Shown in pieces: positions 12,101 through 20,116 of a stretch of DNA of 64,000 nucleotides. Position numbers and translations under genes: made by a program. Within the stretch, counting starts at the first letter, position 1, and each line of letters starts with the position of its first letter. The notes beneath the pieces are model-generated. The model was given only the letters and a program-made list of their open reading frames with translations, had not been told where the DNA came from and made no database searches. The stretch is from assembly GCA_030549495.1 (NCBI GenBank), contig JAUIRK010000333.1, positions 1 to 64,000 of the forward strand, read 5' to 3'. Source of the stretch: Nectonema munidae. Its lineage: Eukaryota > Nematomorpha > Nectonematoida > Nectonematidae.

Positions 12101-13003
12101 CTTAACCCATTAAATACCATAGAAATCAGACGATATTTTAAAAAAAACGCAGACGATTTATATTCAAAGTCATTGAAAAAAGCAGACGAAGATGAAATTA
12201 CTTATGCTCCCAAATCGGAACATTGGGACTTAACCCATTAAATACCATAGAAATCAGACGATATTTTAAAAAAAACGCAGACGATTTATATTCAAAGTCA
12301 TTGAAAAAAGCAGACGAAGATGAAATTACTTATGCTCCCAAATCGGAACATTGGGACTTAACCCATTAAATACCATAGAAATCAGACGATATTTAAAAAA
12401 AACGCAGACGATTTATATTCAAAGTCATTGAAAAAAGCAGACGAAGATGAAATTACTTATGCTCCCAAATCGGAACATTGGGACTTAACCCATTAAATAC
12501 CATAGAAATCAGACGATATTTTAAAAAAAACGCAGACGATTTATATTCAAAGTCATTGAAAAAAGCAGACGAAGATGAAATTACTTATGCTCCCAAATCG
12601 GAACATTGGGACTTAACCCATTAAATACCATAGAAATCAGACGATATTTTAAAAAAAACGCAGACGATTTATATTCAAAGTCATTGAAAAAAGCAGACGA
12701 AGATGAAATTACTTATGCTCCCAAATCGGAACATTGGGACTTAACCCATTAAATACCATAGAAATCAGACGATATTTTAAAAAAAACGCAGACGATTTAT
12801 ATTCAAAGTCATTGAAAAAAGCAGACGAAGATGATATTACTTATGCTCCCAAATCGGAACATTGGGACTTAACCCATTAAGTACCATAGAAATCAGACGA
12901 TATTTAAAAAAAACGCAGACGATTTATATTCAAAATCATTGAAAAAAGCAGACGAAGATGAAATTACTTATGTTCCCAAATGGGAACATTGGGACTTAAT
13001 GGG
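9171..13003. repeat. Satellite array inside a piggyBac-type MITE (~30 x 128 bp)
   Basis: Head-to-tail array of about 30 near-identical 128-bp units, each with three cagacga motifs. The whole array is framed by TTAA (9167-9170 and 13004-13007). It begins CCCATTAAGT and ends ACTTAATGGG, a perfect inverted repeat. TTAA target sites with CCC/GGG ends are the mark of piggyBac elements. Only the first and last units carry 'aagtacc' and the shorter 'atatttaaaa' form. Internal units share 'aaatacc' and 'atattttaaa', and at internal joins the right terminal repeat is missing. The simplest reading is that one MITE expanded from within by unequal exchange or replication slippage. Units differ mainly in A-run length and rare substitutions, so expansion or homogenisation is recent. 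There is no coding frame. Confidence 0.93.
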
Positions 13004-13007
13004 TTAA

Positions 13008-14100
13008 GACTAAAATGTATTTTGGTATTTTTTTGTGTACTATTTGATGAAACACATAAAAACACCATCGACATTTTTCACATAGGATTTTGCTTATTGA
13101 AAGTCTTACCTTTTCCTCATGTTAGTCGAAACAATTGCACCACTATAAACTACCATACTCGAGAGTGTTTTACTTTTTCCAATATCCCAGTAATTACTTG
13201 GAATTATTTTCACATATTTCAAAAAATAAAAATCAAGAAAAAGGAGCTACAAAGAGGGAAAGAAAATCAAAGGTTCGAATAAAAAATGAGTACTTTACCA
13301 TAAATTTAGCGAAACAAGCACAATACAATATTTTTACAAGAATGAAAATATAATCAAAACACATGAAATGAGTTGCTGCAGTTATTTTCTCTTTTTAATT
13401 TTTTTATGCAGAGAATGAAAGGTTAATTTTATCAGATTTATTTGCACTTTATGTCAAGAGAGGACATAGCTTCATTGAATCAGATACATGAAATGCACAG
13501 CATGCACGTCATCGTTGTTGATAAAAAAGTGGGCTTCCATTTTATACGTCTAAATAGTATTTACATTACAAATACCATAAATATAGATTTTTTTATATAT
13601 CAAACTTTAAACTAGAATAAAAAAAGTCAGTTGTTTAGATCTCTTATTTTTGTTTTCAATGCATTATTAGCCATATAATTAGGCCATGTCTTTAGAAAAC
13701 TTTGATAAAGCAATTTTCTGCTTATACGTCTGGAATGCAATATTCCCGATTTATTAAACTAACAGAAGAGTTGAAAATGACTTTTTCATTGGTTTCAAGG
13801 GCAAAAAATATTGTTTAACATTTTCAACACGTGAAAGCTTTCCAATACTTAAAACAAATTCACTCTGCGTTCGACAGAATACAATAAAGTGACATTTTTT
13901 GCCAACTTGAGGCAAACAACGTCAGTAAATACTGTGTTCTGGCTGAAGGCACACCATTTGTGTATTGAAAGTTTTTATTCCATTCACTCGATCTTTCTAA
14001 TCCTTCTTCTCTTTATACAATGAAGTCTTCAGGTTTTGAAACAGGTATACTTTGAATGGCAAACTTCTGCTTCAGATGTTTTTTCCCTAAGTGATGCGAA
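13008..14100. other. No gene recognised
   Basis: AT-rich sequence right of the satellite. The open frames here lack similarity to anything I know and lack convincing splice sites. Confidence 0.45.
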
Positions 14101-14289
14101 CGCCTGATTTCAAAAACACAGATGAGGCAGAAATTGATCAAGAAGAGAGAAAGATTCCCTCAAAGAACCAGATGGACAGAATTTTTTGGGTAAGCAGATC
14201 TTGAAGAAACATATTTTTTCCCACACTTGTCCAAAAGATAATGCCAAAAATGTGAATAATGCAATAAAATATTTTTGTCTTTTCTTCAC

Positions 14290-14429
14290 CGAATTCAACA
14301 GAGAAAGATTAAAATTACAAGTAATATTCAATTTCGTTTCTTCATCCAATCGAGCATTTGCTGGCTTCATTCGCTCGTCTGTTATATATCCGCTATTAAA
14401 GACCAACAGATTGACGTCAAATATATCTT
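14290..14429 (-). other. Possible exon, unrecognised
   Basis: On the minus strand a good acceptor-like sequence (TTGCGTATTTTTCAG) is followed by an open stretch reading DIFDVNLLVFNSGYITDER, then MKPANARLDEETKLN. Composition is more protein-like than the neighbouring frames, but I cannot name a family and see no partner exon. It may be chance. Confidence 0.15.
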
Positions 14430-14979
14430 CTGAAAAATACGCAAATAATTTCTGGAAAATTGTCATCAATATTAGTCTCCAACAAATTGTGTAATGATAG
14501 GTGAGCTATAGAATTTTGGTTTTTTCTAGTTAAATATTTCAGACTCGATTTTTAGATAAGGAGTATTTCAAATTTGCTAATATTGTCAAAAGATTGGTTT
14601 TCGTTTTGTGCTTATCTCCTTGCTCTATAATTATGTTGACAGACTTTTAAACGTCTCATAAATTGTGTATATGCGCCAAAGATAAAAAATTTTCAATTTG
14701 TGGTACAGTTAAGAACAATAGAATATGAATGCCACATGTATAATTTTAAATTGAACAGTCCGAAAAGTAGTAGAAAATGTTCAATTCTACAAAAAATTTT
14801 AAATGTTCGTATTTAATGGATTTAAGAGATAAACTTAATAGTTTAAACCAAGATGCACTTAATCTGTCTTTATACTTTCTAAGATCAAGTATCTTGCAAC
14901 ATAAGTCTATGATTAAAAAAATAACTTGACATTTGAGAGTAATATAGATGATCTATCTATACCAAATAAAAATGCTAAA

Positions 14980-16500
14980 ATCATGCCATTTACCTTATCC
15001 CAAAACCTCACTACTCGTCCCTGATGAAATTGTGTTTTCTTCTAATTGTCCTGAAACTCTAAGTTTTTTTATATCAATATTCATAGTCTAAGTTGTAATT
15101 TCGATCTTAATACTTTTTTTATCTCCTTACCTATCATGCCTGACTTAATAGTTTTAACTGAAATATGGCCAATGAGCTGTTGTTTGATGTACCCGGGTTT
15201 AAATATAAATTTTTCAGTAGAGAAAAAAGGGGAGGTGGAGTGGGAATCTTTTTCAAGTCGTGTTTCAAACTGTCCTTTTCCGAAGCGTTCACCTATGGTG
15301 ATAATTTTTGCGACTTTCTGGTTTTAAAATTACTTATTTCAAATTCTCACTTTTACATAAGTGTTTTCTATCGTACCCCTTCCTCAAATTTGAAAAGCTT
15401 TCTCCTGTTAGAATTACCTACGTATCTCCTTAATTCAAAATCCATTATATGTGGAGACTTCAATGTAAATTTTTTGAAAACCAATGAGGATAAATTTTGT
15501 GAAGAGCTCTTTAGTATCTTTTTACAACTTGGTTTCGCACCGATTATCACAAAAATGAGTCATTCCTCAGGATCGCTGATAGATAATGTATTTATCAACT
15601 TCAACTGTCCGCTCTCGACCACCAATGTAATAGCAGACATATCTGACCACTATGGTAGCTTAGTCTCAATAGAAAACTTTTTTGAGAAAACTCTTTCCAC
15701 CAAGCATATTTCTTATCGAAGAAATTTTTCTAACTTCAACTATAAAGTTTTTTTATGAAAAATGACAGAATGCTGATTTTACGAATGTTTTTGTAAGCAT
15801 TGATGTTAATTCTGCATTTGATACCTTTTATCACATTTTCAAAAATAATTTTGAATTGAGCTTTCTTTAAGTTGCATATAATTACGTAATAATTTCTAAT
15901 CCATGGTTTAAAGGTCATCTTGAATATCTCTTCAAAAAGAACAAGCAATCTCCTAATGCTTATAAATCCTTCTTATCATATTATAAGTCACAAATTAGAC
16001 TTGCTAGAGCAAATATTACTCCGAAAAGCTCACTGACACTAAAAATATCTGGAAGACTTTAAATAACCTCTTCAAACCAAAACAATCTGCAGGTGCTCCT
16101 TTCACCCACCATGAGTTTCTCCAAGCCTTTTCATTTCCGGGAAGCGTAGCCAATTCTCAATGTTCTAATTTTTGTGATAAAATTATCCCTTTTCAATATA
16201 TACGAAATTAACACCTATCTTTTATGCATGTTTTATTATAAACTATCTTTCAAAAATCACTATTTTTCTGATATCTTTTCATATAATAATAGTATTCACT
16301 CCCACTTCACTAGATCCAATCATCTTCTTCATTTTCAGTCTTTTGACAATAACAACTGCTTTAAGAAAATAATTTATGGTATCTATCACAATATAAATAG
16401 ATTTTATAGCGATCTCGATTTCTCTAACCCCTTTAAACTCAAAAACGCTGTTAAAAAAGCAATATCTTTAATCTTTATGTACAAATTTAACATGTGCGTG
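14980..16500 (+). mobile_element. Internally deleted non-LTR retrotransposon (CR1/Jockey-like)
   Basis: The ORF2 remnant begins with NIHSLSCNFDLNTFF and PDLIVLTEIW at 15070-15170. The frame shifts by one near 15165-15190, then continues to 15758 as the apurinic endonuclease domain: GGGVGIFFKS, ISVFYRTPSSN, IICGDFNVNFL, GSLIDNVFIN and ISDHYGSL. These are the metal and catalytic motifs of exo_endo_phos. A linker-like stretch follows (NPWFKGHLEYLFKKNK, YYKSQIRLARANI at 15897-16020) and then, without any reverse transcriptase, the typical LINE C-terminal segment at 16174-16480 (HSHFTRSNHLLHF, LKNAVKKA). The RT core has therefore been deleted. A (CT)n run follows at 16508-16530. Confidence 0.8.
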
Positions 16501-16619
16501 TATTTTCTCTCTCTCTCTCTCTTTCTTTCTTTTCTTGCTCTTTCGATAAAGAATGTTATTCTTGAATTCAGCTTTATACTGGCTTTCGAATGCGACAACT
16601 GGAAGTTTATCTAGATGGC

Positions 16620-18000
16620 TTCTTGCTTCTTTGAACTCCTGATGCTTGCTCGTGTTCATTCAACTTCTCCTCACCTAATGTGTCGTTCAATCCTTCGTTT
16701 GTGAAAAGATTCCACATGCCCATCTCAGCTTGATTTGGAAATTGTTTTGTTTGCTTTAAATTAAAAATTAAATCTCTTTGACCTTTTACATTCTACATAA
16801 GCATTCCAAAAAAATTTTTTAACCTGTTTATTCCGGTTCGAGACAATATCTTTTAAAAATTGGTACATTTGGATAAAAAAACAAGTACAAAAAATCTTAG
16901 ACTACAACTAATATATATACATCTGGAGTAGACGTTTTCAAAAGGATGCTTCGAAATTATAGCTTTTATATATAACGCTTCAAGATGATGGGCAATGGCG
17001 ATTTTTACAAATGTTCTCCACGTTGCTGCTAATAACATCTGGGTAATTGCGAAAGCTAATCGAATTGCATGCCCATCTGTTGCAAAATAGGCAGGAATAG
17101 CTTTATAAGGTATCATCTAGCTTAGCTCTGGCTGAAAGGCCTATGAAAATGTACTGGAAATCTGCTTTCTTACGGAAACTAGTGAACGAACTGCAACAGC
17201 CACCGTTAAGGCTACTTACTGCTCTTCGACTAATGCAAGCCTGGAAAGGGGGAACAAGAAAGTGTAGGGAGTGGGCAAATTTGTTTGCAAGGATCGTACT
17301 TTGATTTTGTGTTGTGGTTGTGCAAAGGCATGTTAAATTAAATACTAAAACAAGAAATACACACACTTTGTCCAAAAACATTCTTTACGACATTTTCGTT
17401 CTTAAATTTAAGCTTTTATTTTGCTTTATTACAAAAAATATTTGTTATGAATCGTTTTGTCAATTTCTTCGAGTGCAGGTTACTTTTGTATTGCAACTAT
17501 AAATATGCATTGTATAAACTTATTCTTAATGTTAGACAGATTCTTTTTGGCTTTGCTTTATTATTATTAACGGAAGAATAAAACTGTAAAATATAACTTA
17601 CTATACTAGACAAATGTAAATTGCAAACAAGTGAACTTATATTTTTGTAACTTCTAGGCTATATTTTATACCTTATATCATTGTTATGTACATGTGTTAT
17701 TATCACTAGTCCTGTTATTTCTCTCATAAGATGAGCATCACCGAACAAGCCATGTAGGGGTTTGATCTTATGTAGCCTTTTTGCTTTTTCAATTGATTTT
17801 CTCAGAACAAGTCACATGATTACTTGCATTTCTATAATATAGAATATTCCGTTCTTCTCATATTTTAAGCAGTCTCCTTACTATTCATTGACTGAAGTTT
17901 TTTTTGTATTTTTGGAGGAGGGGAGGGATTTTCCCCGTCCTACCACCGCTTGTGGGTACGCCTCTGTTGTGAGGACTCTTAGAGGGAAAACATTCACTCA
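16620..18000. other. Mostly empty; one GC-richer open stretch
   Basis: No gene is firmly supported. At 17101-17302 the plus strand is open and protein-like (ALAERPMKMYWKSAFLRKL, then LMQAWKGGTRKCREWANLF) with higher GC than around it, and a possible acceptor (catctag) lies just before it. I recognise no family. Sequence ending gtgggtacgcctctg at about 17952-17966 resembles the right end of a hAT-like MITE. Confidence 0.25.
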
Positions 18001-18006
18001 GTTTAA

Positions 18007-18141
18007 CCCATTTAAGACCAAGCAAAGCAGACGATATCTAAAAAACGCAGACGATTTATATTCGAAAGCTTTTTGAAAAGAGCAGTTGAAGATCAATCGT
18101 CTGCTTTTGTTCAGATATAGTGATCCTTGGTCTTAAATGGG
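18007..18141. mobile_element. piggyBac-type MITE, 135 bp, intact ends
   Basis: Perfect 16-bp inverted ends CCCATTTAAGACCAAG / CTTGGTCTTAAATGGG flanked by TTAA on both sides (18003-18006 and 18142-18145). Subterminal GCAGACGAT and its complement ATCGTCTGC form a second inverted pair. The core (aaacgcagacgatttatatt) is shared with the 128-bp satellite unit at 9171-13003, so the two elements are related families. Confidence 0.92.
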
Positions 18142-18269
18142 TTAAAGCAATTAAAGAAAGATCTGCGTAAATACCTTAAAATTGTGCTAAAGATAAAAAG
18201 TTCGAAAAGCGATTTTTGCTGAAGTGAAGATTAACCGGTTGTCGACATATATCGACTTTACAAAAATGT

Positions 18270-18355
18270 GAATCGTCTGCGTTTATTAATGCTCTTAAAT
18301 ACAAATCTTCTGCTTTGCATTAGATATCGTCTGATTATTCACGGATTAAATCAAA
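18270..18355 (-). repeat. Decayed fragment of the same piggyBac-type MITE family
   Basis: The reversed motif series aatcgtctgcgttta ... agatatcgtctga matches the complement of the MITE and satellite core, but the terminal CCC and TTAA are eroded. Confidence 0.55.
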
Positions 18356-18359
18356 TTAT

Positions 18360-19100
18360 TCGGAAGATCGTAAGCAGCAGGGAATGTTTATATGTAAAAT
18401 GTACAAATTTTATTGTTTATATACATTACTAATCAATACATGTCAATTGATCCAAAAATTATATGACTTCAATGATTGGACGCATCACATGAAGAACAAG
18501 CACCCTAATCATTTTTAAGTACACTTGAGGGGTTTATAATAACATTGTGGAGTATTTTTTACAACATAGGAAGAATCTGGTTTCTGTCATAAAATATAAA
18601 TCATTCGAACTTTGTAAATCCATAAAATGGCGCCGTGCGTGAATGTAAAAAACTTCAAAAGCTTATGTGTAAGGAAAGATCTTAGCATTTTTAACCTATA
18701 TGCTCGCGTAAAAGTGAGTAAATATGTTTTATAAATTTATAAGCATATGCTTATCTGCTCTATTTTGTTATTGTCATTTTTGAATAAATTTCATTTATTT
18801 TTAGGTAAATATTTTATAAAATAACAACTATACTTCAATACGGATATCCCTCATAAAAAAACATTTTTATTGAGAAAAGAGTAATGGGCTGACATTTATG
18901 CCACTGTTTCTTCATGTGATCTGAGTAAACTATTTCTATGGTGAAGGAAAAATGAATAAACAATTATAAGAGCTAAAACCCTAGACCAGGGTAAAATTAG
19001 AGGGGGGCGAAAAGTAGCCAACTGCGCCCCTTCTCTGCACTTGGATGTGCGCTCCTGTCATAAATATAAAATTAAAAGAAAACAATTAAAAAGATTTTAA
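18360..19100. other. No gene; end of a hAT-like MITE at 19043-19057
   Basis: Contains ggatgtgcgctcctg at 19043-19057, similar to the right end of the 47766-48076 element (ggatgtgcgcccctg). The complement of AATAAA at 18866-18871 could serve as a distant polyadenylation signal for TFB1M. Otherwise nothing is recognised. Confidence 0.4.
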
Positions 19101-19102
19101 TG

Positions 19103-20104
19103 TTATTCGATGATGTTTGGGCTTCTGAATTTGTACTTCTTTGGATCTCTGTAATTGTATAACTCAATTCCTGGATATTTTGCACACAAATCATTATACA
19201 CCAAAATAATATCAGAAATATTCTGTTGAGATAGGCAAAAAGTAGGCAAGAAAGGATCAACTGGGCATAACTGAAAGAATTCATCAATCAAGGTTTTGCA
19301 TAAATCAGGTGGGAAGATGCGAGATATATTTTTGTGGCAGTCTTGTCTTCGGCTATTAAACAAAGCATTAAGGACTTTATGTATGATGGAATAGGAGCAT
19401 TTAACGACCTCATCAGGAAAGGCTTTGGGAGTAATTTTTACCACAGAAATAGTCACATTAGCGTTAGGAACACATGATTTGCCGCTTAAGTCAAAACAAT
19501 GTTCAACGTGGCATAACGCATGACTCCAAAAACTCAGTCGACAGCAACCTTTATCACCAGGCTGAATGAGCATTCTCGTAGCAACTTCTCTCTGAAAGGT
19601 AAGCACAAGTGGCACCCGACCATAGGCAAAAATGCCAGTCTTATTTAGGATGTGTTGGAACCATTTGCCAAGTAAACAGCACCCGATGTTGAAGGGTAAA
19701 TTTGAGACTAAGCAAGCATTTGGCAATTCTTCATCGCACCAACTTCGTTTAACTTCACTGTGAAAAATACTATCAAGTTCAAACCTCAAAATATCTGCGT
19801 GAAAAATGTCGATTTGCGTCTCTTTAGACATATTAACAGCGAGCTTTTGCAAAAACGGGAGGAAGCGTTTATCCTTTTCGATCAAAATTAGTCGTTTCAC
19901 TTTGTGGTCGAGGATGGAGCGAGTTATGCCTCCAGGCCCAGGGCCTACTTCGCACACAAACTTCCCCTCCCAATTGCCACCAACTTGCGCAACAAACTTT
20001 CTGCAAATATTGGAATCAAATAAGAAGTTCTGAGATAGATTCTTAATTGCCCTAATCTTTTGCAATTTAACAAGAGTATTTACAGAGAAAATTGGCGGAA
20101 GCAT
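19103..20104 (-). CDS. TFB1M: Mitochondrial 12S rRNA dimethyladenosine transferase 1 (TFB1M)
   Basis: A complete 333-residue, intronless KsgA/Dim1-family methyltransferase. In animals TFB1M N6-dimethylates two adjacent adenines in the 3' stem-loop of 12S rRNA in mitochondria, using S-adenosylmethionine, and is needed for small-subunit assembly. Visible signatures are the family start LSQNFLFD (residues 23-30), SAM motif I VCEVGPGPGGITRSIL (50-65), the acidic adenosine-binding position LILIEKD (72-78), motif III HADIL (102-106), the catalytic NLPF (135-138; NLPF also in human, NPPY/NLPY elsewhere) and LTFQREVATRM (168-178). Length is close to human (346). The start is the first in-frame ATG, 12 bp after the TERT stop on the same strand. 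The N-terminus matches the short family start, so mitochondrial import would rely on residues 1-20. TERT next door implies co-transcription. Confidence 0.95.
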   Translation of the reverse strand: MLPPIFSVNTLVKLQKIRAIKNLSQNFLFDSNICRKFVAQVGGNWEGKFVCEVGPGPGGITRSILDHKVKRLILIEKDKRFLPFLQKLAVNMSKETQIDIFHADILRFELDSIFHSEVKRSWCDEELPNACLVSNLPFNIGCCLLGKWFQHILNKTGIFAYGRVPLVLTFQREVATRMLIQPGDKGCCRLSFWSHALCHVEHCFDLSGKSCVPNANVTISVVKITPKAFPDEVVKCSYSIIHKVLNALFNSRRQDCHKNISRIFPPDLCKTLIDEFFQLCPVDPFLPTFCLSQQNISDIILVYNDLCAKYPGIELYNYRDPKKYKFRSPNIIE

Positions 20105-20116
20105 TTAATAGCAGTT
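20105..20116 (-). other. 12-bp TERT-TFB1M spacer
   Basis: The TERT stop TAA is followed by AACTGCTATTAA and then the TFB1M ATG. There is no room for a terminator, poly(A) site or promoter between the two frames. Confidence 0.9.

Noticed and set aside
9171-13003. CRISPR array
   Set aside because: Units are 128 bp and identical throughout with no variable spacers. The ends are piggyBac-type, and the setting is eukaryotic with introns.
12980-13353. Two overlapping open frames (100 and 72 codons) right of the satellite
   Set aside because: Both start in the repeat edge or in AT-rich sequence, have no similarity I recognise, and have no splice support.
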